From Pterois miles (taxonomy: Eukaryota > Chordata > Actinopteri > Perciformes > Scorpaenidae): a stretch of DNA of 64,000 nt. The notes beneath the pieces were generated by a model. That model made no database searches. It worked only from the letters and a program-made list of their open reading frames with translations, and was not told where the DNA came from. The stretch spans positions 20,118,001-20,182,000 of the forward strand of contig CAMQGK010000567.1 in the NCBI GenBank assembly GCA_947000775.1, in the 5' to 3' direction. Made by a program: the position numbers and the translations under genes. This document shows positions 11,668-39,703 of the stretch, in pieces. The stretch's first letter is position 1. Every line of letters begins with the position of its first letter.

Positions 11668-12324
11668 TTAAAGGTACTATATGTAACTTTCAGAAAATCC
11701 CTTGTTATTAATGACACCTGTGGCCTTTAAGTGAACTGAAGTCAGCATCCAGTTGCTTGTGTACGTGCTCGCCCTCCACAGGCGCGAGCAATCATCCTAG
11801 GCATCGGCCTAAACAGTGAAGGGACATTACATTACTCTCTGTAATGTCCAATCTCCATGATACCAAAAAGCCTACCATTGGCAAACTTTATCAGGTAAGG
11901 TTATGAGGGAAGAAACGCTCAGAGTCCTACATAGAAGTTAGTCCACAACCTATTATAGGCAACCATGAAAGTTGGGGAAGATCTAAGTTACATTACAGTC
12001 TGTACATTGGCAATACAAAGCAATTAATACATGTAAATTGTACTTTCTGGCAACAACTGAATCGAGGGCAACTGGGCTTAGATTTGTCTCTGAGGACATT
12101 TCGCCTCTTATCCAAGTGGCTTCATCAGTTGGTAACGCTACATCTGACTAGTCCCCACTAGTCTGACATTACGAACTGATCAAGCCATTTGGATAAGAGG
12201 CAAAATGTCCTCAAAGACAAATCTAAGTCCAGTTGCCTTCGATTCGATTGTTGCCAGAATGAATATGACCTGGATGAATGAGAACATTCACAGACATGTA
12301 AATTGTACATATAGTACCTTTAAA
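11668..12324. mobile_element. Outer transposon with 19-bp perfect terminal inverted repeats
   Basis: The left end TTTAAAGGTACTATATGTA (11668-11686) is the exact inverse of TACATATAGTACCTTTAAA (12306-12324). No transposase. It is split by a 250-bp fold-back insertion (12044-12293), so the original element was about 390 bp. Similar ends are common in teleost non-autonomous elements. Confidence 0.75.
12044..12293. mobile_element. Fold-back element with 15-bp target duplication
   Basis: Arms 12047-12135 and 12169-12257 (89 bp each) are imperfect inverted copies, about 88% identical by eye, around a short loop that itself contains GACTAGT/ACTAGTC. The whole is flanked by direct repeats ACATGTAAATTGTAC at 12029-12043 and 12294-12308, read as the target-site duplication. 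It lies inside the 11668-12324 element. Confidence 0.8.
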
Positions 12325-13283
12325 AGATCCTAAATGTGAGATTGGGAGCTCTTCTATTGCCTCTGCATGGCTCTCAATATAGTGGCGGCTGAAGTGTGAT
12401 TTACGCTTGCCGCAATCACGAAGGTTGCGAGTGGGGCACGCTCACGTATTAACATGCATGCGCAGCCAGCCCAGTTATGTCAACTTCCTGTGTTGTGATT
12501 ACAACATAGAGGTAGAGAGAGACTCTGGTAGACATTACACCTCTATATCTTTACTTGTCGATGCTATATTAATGCTTTGGATATCATATAAAGAACATGA
12601 AAAACATTTTTTTTATGTAGATTGAAAGTCCTCTGGAACACATGACACAATATAAAGTGAATATCATGTTTCTTTTATTACTCATTTTTAACAACAAAGA
12701 AACACCCACCCACCACACTTTGGTCCCAGCAATATATTAAAGTACTTTGTAAATGTGCAAGATTTCACAAGACAGCAGTTGAGACATTTTGTCTGAGATT
12801 AACTTTCCCAGACAGAAAAAAAAAAAGTACCTGGAGAGAAAAAAAAAGGTCATTTAACGTCACTGAATATACGACACAAACTCTACTGGCTTATATACAT
12901 CTACATTAAACTTGATTTTGGGTGTGCGATTATACAGTTTTAAGGGAATGATGTAATTTTTTGAGTACAAAATTAGGGAAATCATGTATATATTGTAGTA
13001 ACAAAAATAATAATTTGAATGAGAATAGTAAAATAATCATATATTAATAATTTCTAATGAAATATTTTAATACAATTTCAATCACAGTAGTATACAGAAC
13101 CCAACTCACAACAAACAATAAAAAAGACCATTCTAAAATAAATGTTTCCTTCCATTAGTACCATTTTTCCTGTTTCACTTCAGGCGTCGGAGATATTGTG
13201 ACAGAAAACCAGCGACGAATCATCTCAAACAAAAGAGTGAACCCTTATTCCAGTGTGCTTGCCCCTGTTCAGGGTCTAACTAC

Positions 13284-29084
<15,801 letters not shown>

Positions 29085-29218
29085 CTTGACAGCAGTCTCC
29101 TGGCTAGTCGGTCACTTCCTTGTTGTTACAGCCCGTATGGGGGTCAGGTCTATAAGGGAGCCCGAAAATTGCGGAACTTGATCGAGCGCTGCATAGTTGC
29201 GCCGCAAGTTGCAACAAC

Positions 29219-29380
29219 TCTCGCGAGACTTGCTTCCTGATAACTTATCCTAACCAATACTAGTCAAGGTAAATGTCTAATCTTAATTATTAGAGGTGAA
29301 TATCTAACCATAACTATCGCAGGTCAATACCTAGCCTTAACTATTCAAGATAAATGCCTAACCTTAATAATCTCGCGAGA
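29219..29380. promoter_or_regulatory. TCTCGCGAGA pair flanking a ~29-bp tandem array, upstream of stxbp2
   Basis: Perfect palindromes at 29219-29228 and 29371-29380, the first 135 bp upstream of the stxbp2 ATG. Between them are four degenerate tandem units with the pattern AGGT-AAT--CTAA-CTTAA. TCTCGCGAGA is a known element of TATA-less promoters, so a regulatory role is plausible; similar flanks elsewhere suggest a repeat origin. Confidence 0.5.
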
Positions 29381-29529
29381 GTTTTTGCAGTTTGGTGGTT
29401 CCCTTCTAGCCTCTGCCACTGTGCTTTCCAGCGCGCTGCTTTTGATAGTGAAATTTTGCCCCCCACTGTCTGATACTAGTATTGTACACGTTCTTCACTG
29501 TTGTATATGGGCTGTTTTTTTAAAACTGC

Positions 29530-29990
29530 ATTTCATTGCTCAGCACTGTGTCAAGTTGTTCTAGTCACAAATCAGAAATTAACATGAATGAATGTATTCA
29601 TTAAAATAAATTGTACATGTATATAAGGTCTTAGAACATTATGATAGTACGGTAATGATGACCATCCCAATGCTGTATTATGTCTCATATATTGTTGCAG
29701 CAAATTCTGGGGTGATAGCAATTGTTACATAGATTTGGTGGTAAATTGAACCATTTGTTACCACTTGAGAATTGATTAAAATGATCAATAATCCCTCCAA
29801 AATACCACATTAAGACACCAAGACCTCCAGGAACACCATAGGAAAGGTGATGCTGTGATTTGGTGTCAAAAACTTTTGACATTTTGAGATTTTTGCGAGA
29901 ATTGCATTTTTCAGTGATTGGATGCCGATCACTTCTGTAGTGTGAACTGCTCAGAAACCTCCTTATTGTCAATCTACCTAAAAGTATCAA
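29530..29990 (+). mobile_element. Dispersed repeat family (AAGTTGTTCTAGTC), copy 2
   Basis: Runs from TGCTCAGCACTGTGTCAAGT to CTCAGAAACCTCCTTATTGT, colinear with 11050-11640. Confidence 0.65.
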
Positions 29991-30959
29991 AAGTAAAAGT
30001 ACAATATAGTATTACGCACAGGGCTAAATTATCATAGAATAGGCTATTATATCATTCTGTTTTATCACTACAGTCAGTACATGTGAGAGTATTTCAATAT
30101 TGCAGTTCAGCAATGTGGAGTTGATTTTAAATACTATGTGTACTACTGTGTAGATTAGTAGTATAGTACTACATCAGTGCCAAATTAATACAGTGAATAA
30201 AAAGTATATTATTTCTCTTTGAGATGTAGAGAGTACAAGTAAAAAGTAGCATAAAATGGAAATACTCAAGTAATGTACAAGTATGTAAAAAGTGTACTAT
30301 AATGCAGTATCTGAGTACATGTACTTAGTTACCTTTCCACCACTGGTGTCCACACAGTCTACGGTTGGACCAAACAGCGAACATGGGAAATGTCAGTTAT
30401 ATTAATTCTATTTTTATTTAGTCTTAAGTTAAATCTGTGCGATAGCTGGCCTTTTCTAACGATTCACCGTAACTAGTAACTACTACCATCAACACTCAGT
30501 TAATCACATCACACAGTACTATAATACTGACTGCCAAAGTGAACAGCAGCCATGAAAAAGAAACAGCTGCATGAAAGAAATACATACTCTCTCTCGCCAG
30601 CGCATCGGGAGACCTACTGAGAGACATCCCAACCGGCCATATTTTATTGGCAAATATATTTTGAGGGTATCATCTGATGAGCCTGGGAGGAAACACATCA
30701 TCACTTCAACATGATGGATGTGAAATCCAGCAGTTTGTTAGGTATGGTTAGACACATCCAAGACTTAAGGGTGTCTGGACAAGCCAAGCACAGCCCTCTC
30801 CCATATAATACCATACTTAGGAGATCATAAATAGCTGTGCTGGTCTGAAGAGGATCACGGTGTGATGTTTTGTTTTAGGGGAGACACCACAGGTGAGCAG
30901 GGTCAATTTTTCAACCCTAAGAGAGCTGTGGGGTCGGGGGTGATCCTGACTGACTTTAC

Positions 30960-31265
30960 TGTCTTTCAGAGGCTCTAGCAGGCTCAGTTTTAGGGCTGGA
31001 GTGGAGCTACAGATAACGCATCAAACTAGGAGTCCATTGGTACCAACCATGTCATGCTAACAGGGAGGAGACTAAATAACACTCCAAAGTTGGGCTAAAT
31101 TTTAGCAAGTTAAATGTGGCATGGCCATTTTCAAAGGGGTCCCTTGACCTGTGACCTTAAGATACAGTATGTGAATGTAAATGGGTTCTATGGGTACCCA
31201 CAAGTCTCCCCTTTACAGACATGCCCACTTTATGATAATCACATGCAGTTTTTTATGCAGTATGT
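30960..31265 (-). mobile_element. Fragment of the TTGACAGCCCTA transposon family
   Basis: Contains the shared blocks CCATGTCATGCTAACAGGG, GGCATGGCCATTTTCAAAGG and GGGTACCCACAAGTCTCCCC in the same order as 15923-16537. Both ends are missing. Confidence 0.7.
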
Positions 31266-31394
31266 TTTTTTCCCCTATTCTAAAAAAATTTGTTTGAATA
31301 TTTCTCTATACTGGGTCTCAGCTGTATTCATGTGTGATGATGTTAATCACCATAGTAGCCATTTTATTAAAGTGAAAAAAATGTACCTCACTGT

Positions 31395-31970
31395 ATAAAA
31401 TGACCTGTGGTGACCTCTAGGATAACCACAGCCTTGTGAAACTTTACAGCCAAACTACAGACCTAGAGCATTCAGAGGATGGATGGCTTTACTATGTAGA
31501 ATGAAAATAAGGGGGTTTCAGAGCAGTTCACACAACAGAAGTGCTCACCATCCAATTGCTGAAAAATGCAGCACTTGCAGAAATCTCCAAATGTCAAAAG
31601 TGTTTGGTATCAAGTCACAGCATGGCTTTTTCTCTGCTGTCCCTCAAGGTCTTGGTGTCTTAATGTGATATTTTGAGGGCTCATTGACATTTTCATCAAA
31701 TCACGATAGTTACAAAATGGTTAAATTTAGCAACAAATCTGTATAACAATTGGTATTATCCCCAAAATTGCTGCAACAACTTATGAGTCATAATAGAGCA
31801 TGGGAATGACCATCATATCCTTCAGTCACAGTGTTCTAAATCCTTTTTTACATTTACAATTTATTTAATTAATCAATTCATGTTTATATCTGATTTATGA
31901 CTAGAACAACTTGAAACAGTGCTGAGGTGCATCTAAAATGAATGAATTCCCAGCTTTCAGATGATGTACA
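31395..31970 (-). mobile_element. Dispersed repeat family (AAGTTGTTCTAGTC), copy 3, inverted
   Basis: Inverse of 11050-11640 and 29530-29990. Shared blocks include GGTCTTGGTGTCTTAATGTG and CAACTTATGAGTCATAATAG. No ORF. Confidence 0.65.
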
Positions 31971-34055
31971 CCACTTCTAAGTGGCATCTACTGTTGACCT
32001 GCTGTCCCCCCCTTATCACCTCTGTACCCCCCTAACAAAGACAAAAACAGGTCTATTGTGGGTCTCAGAGGATTAACTAATATATACTACAGTGAAACAT
32101 CCCTAGTTGTTTTACATTATGGCAATTAGTTTTTATTTTACAAGATTTCTGAATTTTTATGTTTAAATATGCAAACGATGCATTACCTTATCAAATACAT
32201 TCTAACTTGCACACAGTTCCAGAGCAGAAATCTGAACAGTAGATAAAGTCAGACTCAAAATTCTTGTTTCATTTCGTTGACATATTAGATTCAAAGGATT
32301 TTACAGATGGGATTTTGAATATCTGATTTTATCACTTCATAAATCAGAAAATACGATCAACAGCCATAAAGAAAAAAAGTTTTCACAATGTTTTTTAGAA
32401 ATAAAATGTAGAAATGAGGCTATGAAATATATATGAACAAACCCTCTGTATAAACCTTCAAAATGTAGAGACGACGGAAACTGAAAGTTTGGTGCTGAAG
32501 TGAAGATTTATGTCTCAAGAGTCAAAGAAAAAAACTCATTTTGAGAAAACAATAATAAAGGTGAACGTGGTAAAATATGTAACTAATAGATATCACCATG
32601 AAACTTCCGCAGTTGATTACTGACATTAAAACAATTATTTGTTCTATTACAAGTTTTCTGAAATGTTTAAATATGCAAATGAGGCATTATCTAATGCTAA
32701 CTTTGGGTGAATTTAGGCAAAATCTACAGATGCAAATATATAAAATAGTTTGGATGTTTTCTTTTCCCTAATCTGAAAGAAAAGATGTTATGGAGGCAAA
32801 GTTGCCTAAAATCATGTAAAACAATGTTTTGGCCTGTAGTGTCTCACCTTGATATGTCATATTCAAAATGATTTATGAACTGTTATACTTAAGTGAGAAA
32901 AACTGTTACATCTTGGAACAAGCACTGCCTTGAAACTGTTGCTTTTGCTCTCCAGTCAGCATATAATTGTTGTGGCATTAACAGATAAGTGCTGTAGCAT
33001 CATGATATGTCGTAGCACAATCATTCCTCTTCATATAGGGTATTAAATGCAACCAGTCCTTCTGTTACAATAGTGTTAAACAAAACCAACAATGACTTTA
33101 ATGAAAAACAGCATTAAAATTACATGTTAACAGGAATTTTTACATATAATCAGTGCCAAAAGTGTCAATTTCGTCCACCCTCTCAACTTTTTATACAAAC
33201 ACAGTGGATATAATTAGACTTTTACAACAGTAATAAACAGAAAAATATTATTTCATTATTATTTAAATATCATTTCATAGCATCACACAACTAAATCCTC
33301 ACTGGTGCAGCCAATTGTTTTTCATCTACAATGAATGCAGCACAATACAGGTAAATCACAGGAGAATACCTGCTGCAGTCTGTCAGCGAACTGTGTCTTA
33401 TGTTAAATTTTAATGACTCATAAGACCACCAAAGACATCGAGTTAAAGCTACCCAGTCTATATAACATAGGCAGTATCATAGAGGCAGTAATGGCTGCCA
33501 TCTGCACCTCTAGTAAATATTGATGTGAAGGGGGCAAATACTTATACAGTCAGTAACTTTGTGTTTTATGTCTGAGCTTAATTCAGATTATTTTATGGGG
33601 AATTGCTTTACGCTTTGATATTAAGGTCTCTTTTGTTGATCATTGTCAAAAATATCCATTTACATCCACTGTGATAAAATGTTGTAAAACAATATATATG
33701 GAAAAGGGGGTGAAGACATTTTATAGACACTGCACCTCACAAAATAAATTATGATAAAGACATCAGATCCAATGGGATGTATAACTCAAATTATTATATG
33801 ACAGTGCAATCACAGCAAGTCATCAGGCTTTTAAACACACAGGATTCTGGCATTTGAAAAGTCTTGTGTGGGAAAAGAAATCACACATATTACACGTGTA
33901 ATCCCTGGAAGATGCCTAACACCTTTGGGATGTGGTAACTTCTCAGAGATTTCATGTGTCTCACTCTTACTCCAGTCCGACTAGCTTTCTTTTGCCAGAT
34001 ATTCCTCCATCCTCCAGGGTGGTGGGAGTTTATGCATTTCTGCAACACATAATCC

Positions 34056-34794
34056 TCAATTCTCAGACTCCATAGAAATCTCTTTTAATATCCGCTGCTC
34101 CTTACGAGCACGCATTCGCTCTTTGAAGTCCTCAAACTCTTTCCTCTGAAAAGAAATATATCATAATCATTATCATCGTCAAGTCAAGTCAGTTTTATTT
34201 GTACAGCCCAGTGTCACAAATCACAAATTTGTCGGGGGCTGTACAGCAGTACTTCTACTATTTTTAATTATTAATAGATTTTAAAATCAGCTAAAGTGTG
34301 TGTTTATTATTAGCCCAATTCTTAAAATAAATAAAAACTTACTTGTTGTCCCTCATCAGGGGGGAAGATTTCCCTCTGTACACCATAAAATACGCCATCA
34401 TAGTGAAAGAGAAAGGAACATTTAGTATTACAAGAAGAGCCCCAAGCCTCACTGGTAAGTGTGATCAACAATTCAAACTGCTTTACTAACCTTTCTCTTT
34501 ACTATGTACTCTTCAAAATACTCTGCTTGATTTGAGATCCAGAACATGGTCACAGGAAAGGACAGATACAGCATCATCTGCTCAGAAACAAACAGACAAG
34601 CCAGTGAGTGATAGTGGGAAACTGTTACATCACGACCACACGTAGCCTCATGATTATGACTAGCTAGCTCGAACCACGAAACCTGGGCCGATTTGTGCGA
34701 TTTTAAATCTTAAAACCAATAAATATTAAATGTCCACGGAGGTTGTTTTAAAAAAATTGCTACTTACTCGAAACATCTCTATTTTAACACCCAT
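34056..34794 (-). CDS. pet100: Pet100, cytochrome c oxidase assembly factor (78 aa, 4 exons)
   Basis: Exons 5' to 3': 34794-34768, 34577-34491, 34375-34343, 34145-34056, all with AG/GT borders and in phase 0, ending TGA at 34056-34058. The protein starts MGVKIEMFRMMLYLSFPVT, continues MFWISNQAEYFEEY and ends in a charged helix (FKERMRARKEQRILKE). This matches vertebrate PET100 (human 73 aa). Residues about 8-25 form the single hydrophobic segment that serves as import signal and anchor in the mitochondrial inner membrane; the C-terminal part faces the intermembrane space. Pet100 helps assemble complex IV by promoting MT-CO2-containing intermediates. It is too short per exon to appear as a long ORF. 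The upstream 150 bp contain an ETS-like site. Confidence 0.96.
34180..34255 (+). mobile_element. Short teleost dispersed repeat in a pet100 intron
   Basis: The stretch CAAGTCAGTTTTATTTGTAC, then CAGTGTCACAAATCACAAAT and GGGGGCTGTACAG is a widespread fish repeat terminus. Only about 75 bp are present. Confidence 0.5.
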
Positions 34795-34867
34795 TTTCAC
34801 ATCGACACCGGGCCCACAACAGGGAAATGTTGTCTAAACTCAAAACATCGCCAAGGACCTTCACGGA

Positions 34868-34875
34868 ACTTCCGG
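34868..34875 (+). promoter_or_regulatory. ETS-like site ACTTCCGG in the pet100 promoter
   Basis: ACTTCCGG lies 74 bp upstream of the pet100 ATG, in a TATA-less GC-richer stretch. Such sites are typical of nuclear genes for mitochondrial proteins; binding here is inferred. Confidence 0.45.
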
Positions 34876-34879
34876 GAAG

Positions 34880-37150
34880 GGCCGTTTTTTCTTCTTCGTT
34901 GGATGTTTATGGTGGTTGGCTTCAACAACTTTATGGCGCATTACCGCTCCCAAGTGTTCTGGAGTGTTCATCAGGATTCTCACTATCCACTAATTTACTA
35001 CTAGCCTTGGAGACGTAGACTGTTTTATTGTCATTTCTGCATATGCAAGGAGACTTACATACAGGGTAACGAATTTACGTTTCACAGGGACCGCAGGGTC
35101 ACATAGAACTATAGGTGGGAAAAAAGAAAACAGTAAATAACACAAAATACTGAGGACATCACACGGAAATTGAAGACGTTGACAAATAAGAATAAGTATG
35201 AATATATAAACAAAACCCTATGCAACTGTACACATTAAACATTATGTACACATCATAAAATACACAATTAAACACTATATATCGTACACTGTACACATGC
35301 AGTGTACAATATTACATTATACATTACCAAAGATAATTAAAAGAAAAAAAGAAATAGGTATGTCTATTTTCAACTGTGTTTAAAAATATTTCTAAAAATA
35401 TTTTCAACTGACCTACCTGATATATATAAAATAAATATCATAACATAATATATAATAAAATTGTATAAAATAATATAGTAAAATTATATTGTATACCAGT
35501 TGAAAATATTTTTTATAAATGTTTGAACACAGTTAGAAATAAATATACATATGACATTTTATTCCTATACATTTGTTTTGCCCCTTGCAGGAATAAAAAT
35601 TGGAGCTCTCCAATCTTCCCACTAGTTTTACAACTAAAGGAAATGTAAGTTAAAAAAAATACTACTAGTTACATGTGTCAGTTTTCAAATTGTATTACTA
35701 TAATCATGCAGTATATAACTTTGTATTTACTGTATATATTTCTGTGAAACTAGTTTTTTTTATTAATTATTTTGGTAGGTCAGTTAACACAGTAAAAAAT
35801 AGACACATATATGATATTTGTTCCTATATATTTGTTTTTTCCCCTTGCTAAAATAACATTTGGAGATCTCAAAATACTTTTGCATTGCAGCTGACATTCA
35901 GTTTAAGGTTGTCCACTGAGGGGCGCCGCAAACCATTTATTTTATCCAGATACTATTCTGTCTCTGCATTTTAGGTAAGATTTGCAATAATTATCTGTAA
36001 AGAGTCCTACGGTGAATATTAACTGATCCCAGTCTACTGGGCATTGATATAATAACACAATAATAATATATACTAATAAATATAGTAACATAAACAAACT
36101 CAAAAGCATGTCGGGCTGGTGAGTGAGATGATTGTTGTCTTTCAAATATAATGTATTTTTAACTCTTTTGAACTCATTTGTTTTTAGAAACATGTTTTCT
36201 CTTTTTTGTTTGTTTCTTTACTTTACCTTAGGAAATTAAGTCAGAACAAATCTAATCAAGAACAGAGAAAGGACGACATATTGGGAACATCTTTTTTCCA
36301 CTTATTTTTTTTCCATTGTAGCTTTGTACATAAATGTCTTGTCAAATTGACCCAGTTTTCTAATACACATAATTTATTAATCTCTTTTTTATAATTGTTT
36401 TTATTTCAAACTGCCAGTGTACACAATAACAGAAGGAAACATCAGAAACCAAAAAAAATACAGGACCAAAATAAGTGAGAGCAAGTTTCAGGATGTCATT
36501 TACAGAAATAACAAATTATATCTATGTCACTCTCACTCTTGAAAGAAATGTTGTTAGAGGACACTTATGGTAAGGACCAAACTTTCATCCAGTCATCACT
36601 AACATAATTACTCCAATAAAATGCTGAATAGTAACCTGTTATCCTGAAACAAGACATAAATTACAATTACTCTCCTCAATAGCTCATTTAATAAAAATTC
36701 TTTATTCAACCCAAGCTTATTAACAGATGTACAGATAAATAGACAACAGACAAAAAAGACAGAACAAAATAATCAGAATGCCAGAGTTCATGTTATATAC
36801 ATAATAGTATGTTCATTTAAGAATTTAAAACTCTTATTTTTTAACATTGTGTAAGATGATGCTATAGTGTTTGAACGCATTAATAAAATGCAGGAAAGTC
36901 GGCTTGGTTATTTAGTGTTGTCGTTTTTCTTCAATTGACTATAAATCTCTACAAACATTTAAGTAACATAAAAGTAACAAAATACAAAACATACCAGGGG
37001 CTCATATATATATAAATAAGGAAATAATAGTAACGGTTTAGGTAAAAAAAAAAAAAACTTAAATAGGAGCACAAACTCATTGTTTTAGTAACCTTATTGT
37101 TTTTGCAGTGAATACTGTCTTAATATATAGCTCCATTTCTTTCTTGAAAA
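34880..37150. other. AT-rich intergenic DNA
   Basis: No coding exon recognised. Two related stretches (about 35340-35620 and 35690-35880) repeat phrases such as TTTTGCCCCTTGCAGGAATA / TTTTTTCCCCTTGCTAAAAT and look like an old tandem or dispersed repeat. Confidence 0.5.
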
Positions 37151-37800
37151 CATTAAAATGAAGTTTAACTCTCGTAAACTTGCACCCGAGCGGGTGAAAC
37201 TTTGCGACAGTGAGGTGGACCGGACCGGCGCCTCGGTGGTGCCCTCGGTCCGTCACACGCTCTTTACGTCCTCAACGAAAGACCTACGCGTGACGTCACC
37301 CACAACGAGAGGTGTTCAGGATCCTCGGAGAGAAAGATCCCGCGCGCCCTGGCAACCTGATAAACCCAGGTAAACGCCGTTGTTTCAAACATTATTCTGC
37401 CAGTCGTGTTGTCTCTGTAAACCGAATGAGTAGACGGTACGAGACACGGTTTCCAGCGGTGTAAAGGCTCGAGAGCTAGCGCTGATGCCCGGCGCCCACT
37501 GAGACCGTTCACTTGCACGGCGGCCTGTTCTGGCTAACTAGCTAGCTAGCTAAAGCTAGTTGGCAGTTGTCTATCAAAAGACACAATAACCGCATCTACA
37601 TTGTGTGTCTATCTGACAAACCTTGCCCGTCTCACACGCTGCTGGCCACAAATACGCTGCAAATAGCCCGACAAATGCTGCTACGACCGCTGAGTCGGGC
37701 ATCTATTGCTAGTTTGCTCGTCGACTGCCTTGTGTTGTGGGAGACGGTGACGCCGTCACGGTGATGATGGCGCACACTCAGACTGAGGCTATTTGATGAG
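37150..37800 (+). promoter_or_regulatory. CpG-rich putative promoter with a full CRE
   Basis: CpG density rises sharply against the AT-rich flanks. A perfect CRE, TGACGTCA, is at 37291-37298, preceded by ACGCG. A good splice donor (CCCAG then GTAAAC, 37370-37371) follows, and a second donor-like site lies further on. This could be the 5' end of the plus-strand gene whose coding start is at 48344, or of another transcript. An ATG frame at 37158-37373 runs through the block but resembles GC-rich leader sequence, not a known protein. Confidence 0.45.
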
Positions 37801-38227
37801 AATGCAGTCATTGGAGCAGATAACACAGAATACAACTGTTATTGTCATTTTCAAATGCTTGCTGTCGTGATCACGAAACAGTATGTGTGTGTCTTCGTAC
37901 GCGTTCAGCTCTGCTATGCCTAGCACTGACGTCCATTACGAAACCCAGGCAATAATCTATGCCCTGTGGCCTAACGTTAGGATCTTTGCTCCTCGACGAT
38001 GGTCGCTCGCCAGCAGTCTTTACTTAGCAATTTATCGTTTTATTCACCACATCTGGTAATGATATATGTCCCGCACGGATGTGTTTGTGTCTGTAGTGTT
38101 TATATGACTAATATGGAGGGGATGTGGGGGGTATATTACAGACATAAAGCAGTGGCATTCAGCCGACTGGTGTGTTCAAACAGATTACTCATGCAGAGGC
38201 CCGTTACTTAGCATACTGTCCTTGCTG

Positions 38228-38500
38228 TTTTCCTTGTAGGAGGGATCCTCGATTTTACACCTTGAAACATGTGTTTTTTATATTTAAAGCTTGACTATGG
38301 CTATAGTATTTTGAAGCCCAATGTGTAACATATAGATCCATCTAATGGCAGAGCTCACCTTGCAGTCATGTGCTTGTTTAAATAGACTTCCTTGCCTAGA
38401 GGTGCTCAAAGACATTAACAGTTTAAACCTCTAGGACTACTGTAACTGGTTACTTAGCATATACCTTTTATTTACCATCATCCTTAAACAGTATTTTGGC
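38228..38500 (+). repeat. Direct duplication, unit 1
   Basis: Matches 41007-41262 in the same orientation, about 2.8 kb away. Shared stretches include CATGTGCTTGTTTAAATAG and CATATACCTTTTATTTACCA. Could be a local duplication or two insertions of one element. Confidence 0.8.
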
Positions 38501-38978
38501 AGGTTATTATGCATACCTGTTGGTAATGTATCAAAGTCACAGGTCAGTTTTGTGATTAACTTGTCACTGATTAGATATAAAAAGAAGTGTTATCGGTCTA
38601 CTCATTGTGTGTAAATACAGAAGACAAATTGGGTCAAAGGGCATGCATTTATCAGGTAAGCGGTCAATCAAACAAGCTCAAGGGGTCAGGCTATTTATAG
38701 CATTAATGTGTATTTATTTTCCTTGTTGAAATTGACCATAAGTTTTTAAATAATGACTCAAAGTGCTGGCAGGGTTCACAGAGCTGAGCTTTTAATTACA
38801 TACCTCAAAATACCAGTATGAAATGATTGGTTTTTCATTTGAAAGCCATAAACTACCCACAACATTTCAGGGTATCTTAACAAGAATACACGCATGTGTG
38901 CTGCTTAATCTACAGGTTTAGACCTGACTTATTTCTGGCTGTGAACAGGGTCATTATCATGTCGTACACTAAACAAAT

Positions 38979-39703
38979 AGGGATGTCAGTAGATTAAAAA
39001 AGTTCTTTATGATTAATTGCATGATTGTCTACAATTTATCATGGTTAATCACACATTTTCAATCTGTTCAAAATGTTTTTTTGTCAAGTTGACAAAATTT
39101 GTCGAATGGTTAATTCTCTCATCAACATGTGAGAGGGTAAATATGCTGCTTTATGCAAATGTATGCATATATGTATTATTGGAAATCAATTAACAACACA
39201 AAACAATGACAGATATTGTCCAGAAACCCTCACAGGTACTGCATTTAGCATAAAAATATGCTTAAATAATAACATGGCATACTCAGGCCCAGCAGGCAAT
39301 AAAAGCTGTCTTAGTGCTGACTTGACTATGACTTGCCCCAAACTGTGTGTTGTGTTATAAAGTGGGCATGTCTGTAAAGGGGAGACTCGTGGGTACCCAT
39401 AGAACCCATTTTCATTCGCATATCTTGAGGTCAGAGGTCAAGGGACCCCTTTTCCTTGCCAAAAGTAAGTGTAAATTTGCAGTGTTATTTAACCTCTTTT
39501 GCAAGAAGCTAGTATGACATGGTTGGTACCAATGGATTCCTTTGGTTTTCTAGTTTCACATGGTGCCTGTCATCAATCTAGCTTTAAAGCTGAACCCGCT
39601 ATAACCTCCGAAAGACAGAATAGCGTTAATGTGTTCAAGAAATTAGTGGCCATAAAACGAATTTGCGCTAACGCATTATTGTCACGTTAATTTTTACAGC
39701 CCT
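38979..39703 (+). mobile_element. Non-autonomous DNA transposon, TTGACAGCCCTA family, copy 4
   Basis: Begins AGGGATGTCAGTAGATTAAA and ends GTTAATTTTTACAGCCCT. It carries the shared blocks GGAGACTCGTGGGTACCCAT and GAGGTCAGAGGTCAAGGGAC. Confidence 0.8.

Larger units (their letters stand above)
10237..13283. other. Intergenic region between stxbp2 and the pcp2-like gene
   Basis: It contains the stxbp2 3'UTR side (minus-strand AATAAA at 12674-12679), one copy of a dispersed repeat (about 11050-11640) and a nested pair of transposons (11668-12324). No coding exon is seen on either strand. Confidence 0.6.
29085..34055. other. Spacer between pet100 and stxbp2 with promoter-proximal palindromes and repeats
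   Basis: It holds the stxbp2 upstream region, a tandem array between TCTCGCGAGA motifs, copies of dispersed repeats (29530-29990, 31395-31970), a teleost repeat ending TTACCTTTCCACCACTGG (about 29990-30350) and a transposon fragment (30960-31265). From about 32000 to 34055 I see only AT-rich unique sequence and the presumed pet100 3'UTR. Confidence 0.55.

Noticed and set aside
37158..37373. Plus-strand ORF in the CpG block
   Set aside because: GC-rich composition alone explains the open frame; no recognisable protein. Treated as possible leader.
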